From an uncultured Duncaniella sp. (GTDB taxonomy: Bacteria > Bacteroidota > Bacteroidia > Bacteroidales > Muribaculaceae), in assembly GCA_910589485.1 (NCBI GenBank), contig CAJUSW010000005.1, positions 62,001 to 126,000 of the forward strand: DNA of 64,000 nt, given 5' to 3'. The notes under the pieces are model-generated. The model made no database searches and was not told the origin of the DNA. It saw nothing but the letters and a program-made list of their open reading frames with translations. The position numbers and the translations under genes are program-made. The stretch's first letter is position 1. Each line of letters opens with the position of its first letter. Below are positions 9,775 through 19,010 of the stretch, one piece after another.

Positions 9775-9789
9775 TGCGATAATGTCGCA
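9775..9789. promoter_or_regulatory. Palindrome upstream of the repeat-protein promoter
   Basis: TGCGATAATGTCGCA is a near-perfect palindrome 22 nt upstream of the minus-strand -7 element. Its reverse complement matches the palindrome at 49373-49387 in 14 of 15 positions. It may be a repressor site, but two sites are too few to be sure. Confidence 0.35.
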
Positions 9790-9808
9790 TGGCTTTGCAA
9801 AGTGTCCG

Positions 9809-9895
9809 TTTTTGTCCGATTTCATACACTATACCCTGAAATTGTACTCTTTCGGACGAAAAATTTGCTTTCGTAACATTATTTTACTACATTTG
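9809..9895 (+). promoter_or_regulatory. Promoter and operator-like inverted repeat of first SusC gene
   Basis: The promoter has TTTG at 9864-9867 and TACATTTG at 9888-9895 with 20 nt between. Directly upstream lies an interrupted inverted repeat, TTTTTGTCCGA (9809-9819) and TCGGACGAAAAA (9852-9863). The right arm ends 24 nt before the -7 element. The second SusC gene has the same arrangement, which suggests an activator site; the binding protein is not known. Confidence 0.6.
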
Positions 9896-9995
9896 CAGAA
9901 ATTTAAGCAAAACTAACAGTACGATTATACCTAATCATACCTTCTCGAATACCATAAAACTTAAATTTCATACCATTCATTTTTAACTATTCATT

Positions 9996-12900
9996 ATGAA
10001 GAAAAGACCCAAAAATCTGTCAACTGCCCCGAATGCGTTCGTGGCCGACAGAAGGTTGGCTTGCGGACTCATTACCGCCGCTCTCATAAGCGGATCGGCC
10101 TTGACATCCTATGCCAACGAGAGTATGGGAGGGGGGGTAAATTCCCCTGTCTCTCAATCAGTTAGCCAGAAACACGCAGTTTCAGGCACTGTCATCGATG
10201 AAAACGGCGATCCCATGATCGGAGTATCCGTTCTCATCCTCGGCACAAAGGAGGGAGTCGCCACCGACTTCGACGGTAACTATTCGATACAGGCCGCTCC
10301 GGGTGCCACACTTCAATTCTCTTATATCGGTTATAAGACACAGACTGCCACAGTAGGCTCGCAGGGCACCATCAACATCACGATGGAGCCTGACAACAAT
10401 GTGCTCGACGACGTAGTGGTGGTAGGCTATGGTACAGTAAAGAAACGCGACCTCACCGGTGCCGTTTCATCAGTAAAATCGGACATCATCACCCTCACCC
10501 CCTCGGCCAACCCTATGGCGGCCCTGCAGGGACGTGTGGCAGGTCTTGACATCTCTCAGACCTCAGGTCAGCCCGGCGCCGGACTCAATATCCAGCTCCG
10601 CGGTAACCGATCGATCACCGCGAGCGGCACCCCGCTCTTCCTCATCGACGGTATGCCCGGTGACTACTCCACCATCAACCCCAACGACATCGAGAGCATC
10701 GAGGTGCTCAAGGACGCATCCTCGACTGCCGTGTACGGTTCGGAAGGCTCCAACGGTGTGATCATCATCACCACCAAGAAGGGTCAGGAAGGCAAGATGA
10801 AGGTGAATTTCGACGCCTATCTGGGTGTGAACGGCTGGGCCACCACCCCCACAATGACATCGCCCGCCGAGAATATCCGCACCCGCGAGCTCGCTTATTA
10901 TTACGGTGGCAAGGTAGCTCCCGATGATTCCAACCTTGAGGCCTACAAGGAAGCATTCGCCAACGGCGAGGTGATCGACTGGAAGGACGAGTTGCTCGGC
11001 ACAGGCATCACACAGAACTACTCGCTCTCAATGTCGGGCGGTACCGAGAAGACCCAGGCTTACTTCTCGCTCAACTACAACGACGTGAACGGCCAGTACC
11101 GCAACTCGAGCTACAAGGTGTACTCAACCTCGGTGAGACTCAACACCAAGCTCAACAACTGGCTCCAGGGCGGTGTGCACGTGCAGGGTTCCTACACTGA
11201 CCGTCACCAGGCCGACAGCCACCTCAACGACGGACTCCGTTCCGATCCCTTCGGTACGCTCTACAACGAGGACGGCTCACTGCGCCCCTTCCCCCTCACC
11301 AAGAACACCGACCAGATCAACCTTCTGCTCGATAATAAGGAGAACTACCGCAACCAGTCACGCAACCTGCGCCTGTACGTTCAGCCCTATCTCCGCATCA
11401 ACCCCATCAAGGGCCTGACACTGGAGACACGCCTCAGCGGTAACTTCAATTACTCCAACTCCAACAAGTATCTCGGCTACGGCTCATGGAACTACTACAA
11501 CAAGGCCGGTAGCGCCGCTGTCACCGCCCCCAACTGGGATTTCCAGAAGGTAGTGACCGCCAACAAGGACCACTCGTTCAACTGGGGATACACCTGGGAG
11601 AATATCCTCACCTACAACTTCAATATCGCCGAAATCCACGACTTCACCGTCACCGGTGTCACCACCTGGTCATCAAGCCAGTATGACAGCACCAGCGCAT
11701 CGGCCAACAGCATCCCCACCAACTCGCAGTACTGGACCAACCTCGGCGTGGCCAAGGATGTGAAACCCGTGGTAGGATCGGGCTACACAATGCACAAGCG
11801 CATGGGTTACGTGGCCCGACTCAACTACACCCTCATGGGCAAGTACCTGTTCTCGGCCTCAGTGCGCCGCGACGGTGACTCGGTGCTCGCAAGCGGTCGC
11901 CACTGGGCTACATTCCCCGCATTCTCGGCCGGCTGGCGTATCTCGGACGAGAACTTCATGGAATCCACCCGCGAATGGATGAGCAACCTCAAGCTCCGTA
12001 TCGGTTACGGTGAGACAGGTGCCGCCGGCCTCCAGCCATACGCATCATGGTCGACCCTCCGCTCCGAGCAGATGGGCCTCGGCGACAAGATCGTGGACAA
12101 GTCCATCTACCCCAACCCCATCTCCAACAAGGACCTCACATGGGAACGCTCCAAGAGCTGGAACTTCGGTGTTGACCTCGGTCTGCTCAACAACCGCATC
12201 GACCTGGCAATGGAGTACTATCTGACCAACACCGACGGTGTGATATGGTCGCAGGCAATCCCCGTAAACAACGGTGGTTTCAACGCTTCGACCCTCTACA
12301 ACATCAACCGCAACATCGCCACCACCCGCAACCAGGGCTTCGAGCTTTCGGTGACCTCACACAACTTTGACACCCAGGACTTCAAGTGGTCGACCACCCT
12401 CACATTCTCGACCAACAAGGAGCAGGTGACCTCGCTGGGCCGCGACGCTGCCGAATATATCGCCAACACCGGTACAGATTATACCCTCCACATCGGTGAT
12501 CCCATCAAGTCCTACCGTCAGCTCGAGTTTGCCGGCATATGGCAGCTGGGCCAGGAGGCTGACGCCACCGTGTTCGGTGCCCGTCCCGGCGATATCCGCG
12601 TGAACGTGCCCGGCATGTACAAGGTGAGCGACGGTGTATGGGAAAAGAGATTTGCCGACGGAACCGTCAAGACCTACGACGAGAAGAACACCTATAAGAT
12701 CAACGATGACGACCGCGTGATCATAGGTCACGAAACTCCCGACTGGCAGCTCGGCCTCCAGAACAACTTCAACTGGAAGTGGTTTGACCTGAGCGTTTAC
12801 ATGATGTTCCGTTACGGCCAGATGTTCCGCTACGAGCCCATAGGCTGGTACACCGGCCACGGCGGTTCGTTCCCCGAACACTTCAACTACTGGACCCCCG

Positions 12901-13208
12901 ACAATCCCTCCAACGAGTTCCCCGCCCTCGATTCCGAGCGTACCTGGCAGAAGGCCATCGGCAACGAGTCGATCTACTGGGTTGACGGATCGTTCTTCAA
13001 GATCAAGAACATCACCCTGGGCTACACCCTGCCCCGTCCCGCATGCAACATGCTCCGCATCGAGAACCTCCGCCTCTACGGCACCATCACCAATCCCCTC
13101 ATCGTAGCCAAGAACGACGTGCTGAAGGGTTATGACCCCGAACAGATGGGCAACATCAACCATCCCCTCACCCGTCAGCTCGTATTTGGTCTGAACGTAA
13201 CATTCTAA
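9996..13208 (+). CDS. SusC-family TonB-dependent receptor, copy 1
   Basis: This 1070-residue protein has an N-terminal signal segment (ACGLITAALISGSALTSYA), a carboxypeptidase-D-like domain (VSGTVIDENGDPMIGVSV), a TonB box region (DDVVVVGYGTVKKRDLTG), a plug and a beta-barrel ending in LVFGLNVTF, the usual aromatic terminus. SusC proteins import oligosaccharides or peptides through the outer membrane with a SusD lid. The partner gene follows after 16 nt. It is paralogous to the SusC gene at 15769; the first 150 or so residues are nearly identical, and the barrels differ more. The ligand is not readable; no glycoside hydrolase is adjacent. Confidence 0.95.
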   Translation: MKKRPKNLSTAPNAFVADRRLACGLITAALISGSALTSYANESMGGGVNSPVSQSVSQKHAVSGTVIDENGDPMIGVSVLILGTKEGVATDFDGNYSIQAAPGATLQFSYIGYKTQTATVGSQGTINITMEPDNNVLDDVVVVGYGTVKKRDLTGAVSSVKSDIITLTPSANPMAALQGRVAGLDISQTSGQPGAGLNIQLRGNRSITASGTPLFLIDGMPGDYSTINPNDIESIEVLKDASSTAVYGSEGSNGVIIITTKKGQEGKMKVNFDAYLGVNGWATTPTMTSPAENIRTRELAYYYGGKVAPDDSNLEAYKEAFANGEVIDWKDELLGTGITQNYSLSMSGGTEKTQAYFSLNYNDVNGQYRNSSYKVYSTSVRLNTKLNNWLQGGVHVQGSYTDRHQADSHLNDGLRSDPFGTLYNEDGSLRPFPLTKNTDQINLLLDNKENYRNQSRNLRLYVQPYLRINPIKGLTLETRLSGNFNYSNSNKYLGYGSWNYYNKAGSAAVTAPNWDFQKVVTANKDHSFNWGYTWENILTYNFNIAEIHDFTVTGVTTWSSSQYDSTSASANSIPTNSQYWTNLGVAKDVKPVVGSGYTMHKRMGYVARLNYTLMGKYLFSASVRRDGDSVLASGRHWATFPAFSAGWRISDENFMESTREWMSNLKLRIGYGETGAAGLQPYASWSTLRSEQMGLGDKIVDKSIYPNPISNKDLTWERSKSWNFGVDLGLLNNRIDLAMEYYLTNTDGVIWSQAIPVNNGGFNASTLYNINRNIATTRNQGFELSVTSHNFDTQDFKWSTTLTFSTNKEQVTSLGRDAAEYIANTGTDYTLHIGDPIKSYRQLEFAGIWQLGQEADATVFGARPGDIRVNVPGMYKVSDGVWEKRFADGTVKTYDEKNTYKINDDDRVIIGHETPDWQLGLQNNFNWKWFDLSVYMMFRYGQMFRYEPIGWYTGHGGSFPEHFNYWTPDNPSNEFPALDSERTWQKAIGNESIYWVDGSFFKIKNITLGYTLPRPACNMLRIENLRLYGTITNPLIVAKNDVLKGYDPEQMGNINHPLTRQLVFGLNVTF

Positions 13209-13224
13209 ATCCCTGAATAATACA

Positions 13225-15312
13225 ATGAAAAAATATATTAACAGATTTGCGATCGCCTCGCTCGCCATGGCAGGTCTCATGACCACCTCATGCGAGCTGA
13301 CCGAGGACAACCCCGCGGGCGGTGACGCACAGCTCAACCTCTTCCTCAACTGGAAAGGCCTGCAGGCTGTATCCTACTCCACGCTCAACGATGAGCTTTA
13401 CACCGCTTCCGACTGGTTCATCTCCTCGGAAGGCGGCACCGACCTGTGGCAGACAAGCGGCAACGGCGACGGATACCGCTCGGACATCAACTACGAGAAC
13501 TACTCGACCAGTAACAACTCCACCAAGAAGCTGTGGCTCCAGTGCTACTCGATGATCGCCAACTGCAACACCGTGATCAACGAGTCGACCAGCATCGTGG
13601 ACGGTGCCAGCAGCCAGGACGACATCAAGGTGCTCGTGGCCGAGACCAAGGTGCTCCGCGCGTTCTACAACTTCCTGCTTGTGTCCAACTTCGGTCCCGT
13701 GACCCTCAACATGAACTCGGCCACCGGCTTCACCGGCACAATCGACCTCAACCCCGTGCGTTCGAGCGAGAAGGATTTCTACGATCAGATCATCAAGGAC
13801 CTCAAGGAAGCTGAACCCGACCTGGGCGTTGAGCCTTACGAGAACAACCGTGCCCGCGTGACCAAGAAGACCGCCATCGGTCTGCTCGCCCGCGTGTATG
13901 CACAGCGTGCCGGCCTCGGCAACAAGTATGGCGACGGTGATCAGTACTGGAAGCTCGCCGCCGAGACCGCCGAGAACCTGATCAACAATGCCGCATCCTA
14001 CAACGCCCACCTCTACACCGACATCGCCGACATGTGGGCCGATGCCAACAACCGCACCAACCGCGAGGCCCTGTTCATCGCAGCCGGTGCCGACGCCAAC
14101 GGCGAGGCATGGAGCCTCACCACCAAGCGTAACAAGCTGTTTGCCTACTCATGCGGAGGTGTATATGAGGACCTCTTCAACCAGAATCCCACCAAGAAGG
14201 GTACCCACTACTTCTATGGCCGTATCAATGCCCAGACATTCGTACCCTCCAAGTATCTGATGTACTGCTTCAATCCCAAGTGGGACCGCCGTTGGGAATA
14301 CTCGTTCACCTATGCCTACGGTGACTACTCGATGGTGCAGTGCGGATGGGTTAAGTACTCCAAGGGCCAGAAGAAACTCACCGACCAGCTGTGCGAGCAG
14401 TTTGGCATAGACAAGAGCCACTCGGGCGAGACCATCTATCCCTATGCCGACTGCGACGGCAAGGCATCGACTTTCGGTGGCAACCAGTATCCCGCCAAGA
14501 TATGGCCCAAGGGTGTGACTTCGGGCAATGCAGGAGACCTCCTGAGCGTGGCTACTTCGGGCGCACAGGTGACCGATCCCACCACCTGCGGATCCACCAA
14601 GGCTTATGCAGTACCCTATCCCGTGGCCCTCGACGATAACCGTTTCAACACCGTGTTCGTTCACGAGCCCCTCTCGGCCGCCGACAAGGCCAAGTGCCGC
14701 TATGCAGTGGTAGTACTCAGTGACCTCTATGGCTCCAACGGCATCAACTACGGTAACGTTGTGAACGGCTCCGAGGCCGCCAATCCCCCCTCTGTAGGCA
14801 ACGGACTGACAAGCGCCAGCGCTTGCCCCTCGCTGAGCAAGTTCAACTGGTCATATGACGGTGCATTCTGGGGTTCGGAAGCCCAGATCAAGACCGGTGA
14901 CATGTACATCATGCGTATGGCCGAGATGTATCTGATAGCCGCCGAGGCTCGCCAGATGCTCGGTCAGGGAACCGTGGCCGCCGGCTATATCAACACCCTG
15001 CGCCAGCGTGCAGCCCGCCCCGGAGTACCCGATAGCGAATGGAAGCTCGCTACTGCCACCGAGGAGGATATCTTTGACGAGTATGCACGCGAGATGTGCG
15101 GCGAGTTCAACCGCTGGCTCCTGCTCAAGCGCCACAATGCGTTCGAGGCTCGCCTGGCCAAGTACAATCCCCGTGCCGCCAAGTCGTTCCAGAAATATAT
15201 GTACAACCGTCCCGTATCATCTGACTTCCTTCAGCAGATCCTCAACTCCAACGAGTATGGTGACAATGGCTATGGCCAGACACCTACCTCGGGTCTGCAG
15301 GGATTTGAATGA
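13225..15312 (+). CDS. SusD-family surface lipoprotein, copy 1
   Basis: This 695-residue protein begins with a lipoprotein signal ending LMTTSC, followed by ELTEDNPAGGD, an acidic stretch typical of surface-exported Bacteroidetes lipoproteins. The helical SusD core shows the usual LVAETKVLRAFYNFLLVSNFG and LARVYAQRAGL segments, and a C-terminal RagB/SusD region ends with YGDNGYGQTP. It pairs with the SusC at 9996 to capture a substrate at the cell surface. It is longer than many SusD proteins (about 550 residues). The paralogue at 19011 shares its architecture and C-terminus. Confidence 0.94.
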   Translation: MKKYINRFAIASLAMAGLMTTSCELTEDNPAGGDAQLNLFLNWKGLQAVSYSTLNDELYTASDWFISSEGGTDLWQTSGNGDGYRSDINYENYSTSNNSTKKLWLQCYSMIANCNTVINESTSIVDGASSQDDIKVLVAETKVLRAFYNFLLVSNFGPVTLNMNSATGFTGTIDLNPVRSSEKDFYDQIIKDLKEAEPDLGVEPYENNRARVTKKTAIGLLARVYAQRAGLGNKYGDGDQYWKLAAETAENLINNAASYNAHLYTDIADMWADANNRTNREALFIAAGADANGEAWSLTTKRNKLFAYSCGGVYEDLFNQNPTKKGTHYFYGRINAQTFVPSKYLMYCFNPKWDRRWEYSFTYAYGDYSMVQCGWVKYSKGQKKLTDQLCEQFGIDKSHSGETIYPYADCDGKASTFGGNQYPAKIWPKGVTSGNAGDLLSVATSGAQVTDPTTCGSTKAYAVPYPVALDDNRFNTVFVHEPLSAADKAKCRYAVVVLSDLYGSNGINYGNVVNGSEAANPPSVGNGLTSASACPSLSKFNWSYDGAFWGSEAQIKTGDMYIMRMAEMYLIAAEARQMLGQGTVAAGYINTLRQRAARPGVPDSEWKLATATEEDIFDEYAREMCGEFNRWLLLKRHNAFEARLAKYNPRAAKSFQKYMYNRPVSSDFLQQILNSNEYGDNGYGQTPTSGLQGFE

Positions 15313-15329
15313 TCCTTACAATATAATTT

Positions 15330-15355
15330 CCCTGCCGGGCATGATCCCGGCAGGG
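15330..15355 (+). terminator. Hairpin directly after first SusD gene
   Basis: A perfect 10-bp stem (CCCTGCCGGG with CCCGGCAGGG) and 6-nt loop start 17 nt after the stop. It is followed by GGATTTCCC and not by a T run. It may protect the 3' end or act in attenuation instead of terminating. The same layout follows the second SusD gene. Confidence 0.55.
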
Positions 15356-15452
15356 GGATTTCCCGTCAGTGTCACCAGCAAGTGATTTGTCAATGACATT
15401 GGTATAAATTTAACGCAAAGTCTTTTAGATCTAATACCGAATTACTTAGACG

Positions 15453-15487
15453 AGGCTGTGTCATAACCAAGCATTATGGCACAGCCT
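15453..15487 (+). terminator. Terminator-like hairpin of first SusCD unit
   Basis: AGGCTGTG-t-CATAA pairs with TTATG-g-CACAGCCT around a 7-nt loop, with one G-U wobble. It sits in the same place relative to the SusD stop as the clear terminator of the second unit. Confidence 0.6.
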
Positions 15488-15568
15488 TCAGTCTATTTGT
15501 CAAAACTACAACAGCCTGTTGTAGTTTCTCATTATATTCTGAATATTCTGGGAAGTTCTACTGTATGA

Positions 15569-15644
15569 TTTTTGTACATTAACTAAAAAAATGTTCATTT
15601 TCGTACAAAATTCTTGGCTCGTTTACACTTTTTTAGTACATTTG
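15569..15644 (+). promoter_or_regulatory. Promoter and operator-like inverted repeat of second SusC gene
   Basis: TACATTTG (15637-15644) is the -7 element, with a weak TTGG at 15614-15617 in the -33 position. Upstream lies an inverted repeat, TTTTTGTACA (15569-15578) and CGTACAAAAT (15602-15611). The right arm ends 25 nt before the -7 element, nearly as in the first unit, though the half-site core differs (GTACA against GTCCGA). Confidence 0.6.
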
Positions 15645-15768
15645 CCGATATTTAAGGAATATTTTCGGATACTACTATATTTATTTCGAATACATCCCCT
15701 ATCTATAAAGACTTTGCGAAAGCGACTAAGCGACTTAAATTTATACCATTCATTTTTAACAAATCATC

Positions 15769-18700
15769 ATGAAGAAAAGACCAAAATCTCTGTCAACAGT
15801 TACGGGTGTACCCATGACTGACAGAAGGTTGGCTTGCGGACTCATCACCGCCGCCCTCATAGGTGGATCGGCGTTGACATCCTATGCCAACGAGAGTTTA
15901 GGGGGGGTTAACGCTCCTATCTCTCAATCAGTTAGCCAGAAACATGAAGTTTCAGGTACTGTCATCGATGAAAACGGCGAGCCGATGATCGGTGTATCCG
16001 TTCTCATCCTCGGCACCAAGGAGGGAGTCGCCACCGACTTCGACGGCAACTACTCGATCAAAGCCGCTCCGGGTGCCACACTTCAGTTCTCGTATATCGG
16101 CTACAAGACTCAGACAGCCACCGTGGGCTCTCAGGGCACCATCAACATCACAATGGCCCCTGACAACAACGTGCTCGACGATGTAGTGGTAGTAGGCTAT
16201 GGCACAGTGAAGAAGCGCGACCTCACCGGCGCTATCTCCTCGGTGAAATCCGACGTGATCACCCTCACTCCTGCCGCCAACCCGATGGAGGCACTTCAGG
16301 GCCGCATCGCCGGCCTGGACATCACCAAGACCTCGGGCCGTCCCGGCGAAGGACTCAACATCCAGCTGCGCGGTAACCGCTCGATCTCGGCCAGTGGCGA
16401 TCCTCTGTTCCTCATCGACGGTATGCCCGGCGACTACTCCACAATCAACCCCAACGATATCGAGAGCATCGAAGTGCTCAAGGATGCCTCATCGACAGCC
16501 GTTTACGGTTCGGAAGGCTCCAACGGTGTGATCATCATCACCACCAAGAAGGGTAAGGAAGGTCAGCTCCGCGTGAACTTTGACGCTTACGTGGGCGTGA
16601 ACGGCTGGGCCACCACCCCCAAGATGAACTCGCCCGAGCAGTATGTGAAGACCCGCGAGATGGCATATGCCTACGCCGGTATCACCGACCTGAGCACCGA
16701 CACCGAGCTCCAGGCCTACAAGCAGGCCCTGGCCAACGGTCAGACCATCAACTGGATCGACGAGATGCTCGGCAACGGTCTCACCCAGAACTACTCGCTG
16801 TCAGTATCGGGCGGCACCGAGAAGACCCAGGCTTACTTCTCGCTCAACTACAATGAGGACAAGGGCCAGTACAAGAACGACAACTTCAAGGTGTACTCAT
16901 CGTCACTGCGCCTGAGCACCAAGCTGAGCAACTGGCTCTCGAGCGGTGTGCACGTGCAGGCATCCTACACCACCCGCAACCGCACCAACAGCCACCTGTC
17001 GGACGGACTGCGCGCCGCGCCCTTCGGCACCCTCTACAACGAGGACGGCTCGCTCAATCCCTTCCCCCTCGTAGTGGGTCAGACCCCCTACGTGTACAAC
17101 CTTCTCCTCGACCGTGAGGAGGATCCCTACCGCAGCGCCCAGAGCCGTCTGCGCCTCTTCGTGCAGCCCTATCTGCGCATCACCCCGATCAAGGGTCTCA
17201 CCCTCGAGTCGCGCCTGAGCGGTAACTTCAACTACACAACCACCAACACCTACAATGGCTACGGATCCTACAACTACTATGTAGACAACGGCCTTGCAGC
17301 ACTCGGAGCCAACAAGGATGATTTCAAGGGCTCGACCAACGCAAGCATCAACAACTCGCGCACCTGGGGCTACAAGTGGGAGAACATTCTCACCTACAAC
17401 ACCACAATCGCCGATATCCACGACATCACACTCACCGGCGTAACCTCGTGGGAGTCGAGCCAGGCGGAGGGATCCGACCTCTATACCACACAGATCCCCA
17501 GTAACACCATGTACTGGACCAACATGGGCGCAGCCACCAACCCCAACCCGACTATCGGATCGAGCTACACCATGCACAAGCGCATGGGCTACATAGCCCG
17601 CGTAAACTATACGCTCATGGGCAAGTATCTGCTGTCGGCCTCAGTGCGCCGCGACGGTGACTCGGTGCTCGCAAGCGACCGCCACTGGGCTACCTTCCCC
17701 GCATTCTCGCTGGGCTGGCGCATCTCGGACGAGGATTTCATGGAATTCTCCCGCGGATATCTCAACAACCTCAAGCTCCGCGTGGGCTACGGTGAGACCG
17801 GTGCCGCCGGCCTTTCGCCCTACGCATCATGGTCACTCCTCCAGACCGGCCAGATGGCTCTCGGCGGAAAGTATGTAGGCACCGCCTACTTCCCCCAGAT
17901 CCTCTCCAACGCCGCCCTCACATGGGAGCGTTCCAAGAGCTGGAACATCGGTCTTGACCTCGGCCTGTTCAACAACCGCGTTGACCTCGCCGCCGAGTAC
18001 TACATCACCAACACCGACGGTGTGATCTGGAACCAGAAGACACCTATCACCAACGGCGGTTTCGATGCCAACACCTCGTTCTCGATCAACCGTAACATCG
18101 CCACCACCCGCAACCAGGGCTTCGAGCTCACCCTCACCACCCACAATGTGCAGCTGCCCGACTTCACATGGTCAAGCACCCTCACATTTGCCAACAACAA
18201 GGAGAAAGTGACCTCGCTCGGCGACGGCGCAGGCGAATATGTGACCAACGGCAACTACACCCTGCAGGTGGGCTATCCCATCCAGTCGTACCGCAAGCTC
18301 AAGTTTGACGGCATCTGGCAGCTCGGCCAGGAGGCTGACGCAGCCGTGTTCGGCGACCGTCCCGGTGACGTGCGCGTGGCTGTGCCCAACATGTACAAGG
18401 TGAGCGACGGCGTGTGGGAGAAGCGCTTTGAGGATGGCTCAACCCAGCGTTACGACGCTAATAACCCCTATGCTATCGACGCCAACGACGCCCAGATCAT
18501 CGGCCACAACTCGCCCGACTGGACCCTCGGCTTCCAGAACAATTTCACCTGGAAATGGTTTGACCTCAGCATCTATATGATGTGGCGTAACGGCCAGATG
18601 TTCAGCTACGAACCCATCGGTTGGTACAACGGCCACGGCGGAGCTTTCCCCGAGCACTTCGACTACTGGACCCCCGAGAACCCCTCAAACGATTTCCCCG

Positions 18701-18984
18701 CACTCGACGCCAACCGCGACCTCACCCTGAAGACCACCACCAACGCCCTGATGTGGGTTGACGGCTCGTTCTTCAAGATCAAGAACATCACCCTCGGATA
18801 CACAATGCCCGAGAACCTGTGCAAGCGTCTTTACCTGAGCAAGTTCCGCGTATACGGTACCATCACCAACCCCCTCGTGCATGCAAGCAGCAAGCTCCTG
18901 AAGGGTTATGATCCCGAAATGAACGGCTCGTTCAACTTCCCGCTCACCAAGCAGCTCGTATTCGGCGTGAACGTATCATTCTAA
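15769..18984 (+). CDS. SusC-family TonB-dependent receptor, copy 2
   Basis: This 1071-residue protein has the same order as the copy at 9996: signal segment, carboxypeptidase-D-like domain, TonB box region (DDVVVVGYGTVKKRDLTG), plug (LIDGMPGDYSTINPNDIES) and barrel ending LVFGVNVSF. The DNA of the N-terminal domain is almost the same as in copy 1, while several barrel loops differ in sequence and length (for example around residues 300-320 and 430-450). This fits a tandem duplication followed by divergence of the ligand-facing parts, perhaps with gene conversion at the 5' end. It has its own promoter. The SusD partner follows after 26 nt. Confidence 0.95.
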   Translation: MKKRPKSLSTVTGVPMTDRRLACGLITAALIGGSALTSYANESLGGVNAPISQSVSQKHEVSGTVIDENGEPMIGVSVLILGTKEGVATDFDGNYSIKAAPGATLQFSYIGYKTQTATVGSQGTINITMAPDNNVLDDVVVVGYGTVKKRDLTGAISSVKSDVITLTPAANPMEALQGRIAGLDITKTSGRPGEGLNIQLRGNRSISASGDPLFLIDGMPGDYSTINPNDIESIEVLKDASSTAVYGSEGSNGVIIITTKKGKEGQLRVNFDAYVGVNGWATTPKMNSPEQYVKTREMAYAYAGITDLSTDTELQAYKQALANGQTINWIDEMLGNGLTQNYSLSVSGGTEKTQAYFSLNYNEDKGQYKNDNFKVYSSSLRLSTKLSNWLSSGVHVQASYTTRNRTNSHLSDGLRAAPFGTLYNEDGSLNPFPLVVGQTPYVYNLLLDREEDPYRSAQSRLRLFVQPYLRITPIKGLTLESRLSGNFNYTTTNTYNGYGSYNYYVDNGLAALGANKDDFKGSTNASINNSRTWGYKWENILTYNTTIADIHDITLTGVTSWESSQAEGSDLYTTQIPSNTMYWTNMGAATNPNPTIGSSYTMHKRMGYIARVNYTLMGKYLLSASVRRDGDSVLASDRHWATFPAFSLGWRISDEDFMEFSRGYLNNLKLRVGYGETGAAGLSPYASWSLLQTGQMALGGKYVGTAYFPQILSNAALTWERSKSWNIGLDLGLFNNRVDLAAEYYITNTDGVIWNQKTPITNGGFDANTSFSINRNIATTRNQGFELTLTTHNVQLPDFTWSSTLTFANNKEKVTSLGDGAGEYVTNGNYTLQVGYPIQSYRKLKFDGIWQLGQEADAAVFGDRPGDVRVAVPNMYKVSDGVWEKRFEDGSTQRYDANNPYAIDANDAQIIGHNSPDWTLGFQNNFTWKWFDLSIYMMWRNGQMFSYEPIGWYNGHGGAFPEHFDYWTPENPSNDFPALDANRDLTLKTTTNALMWVDGSFFKIKNITLGYTMPENLCKRLYLSKFRVYGTITNPLVHASSKLLKGYDPEMNGSFNFPLTKQLVFGVNVSF

Positions 18985-19010
18985 TACCTATCATTTTCAG
19001 AAAACTTACA

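Larger units (their letters stand above)
15313..15768. other. Intergenic region between the two SusCD pairs
   Basis: A stretch of 456 nt. It holds a 3' hairpin (15330-15355), a tail shared with the second pair (to about 15425), a terminator-like hairpin (15453-15487) and the second SusC promoter with its inverted repeat (15569-15644). No gene is seen. Confidence 0.7.
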
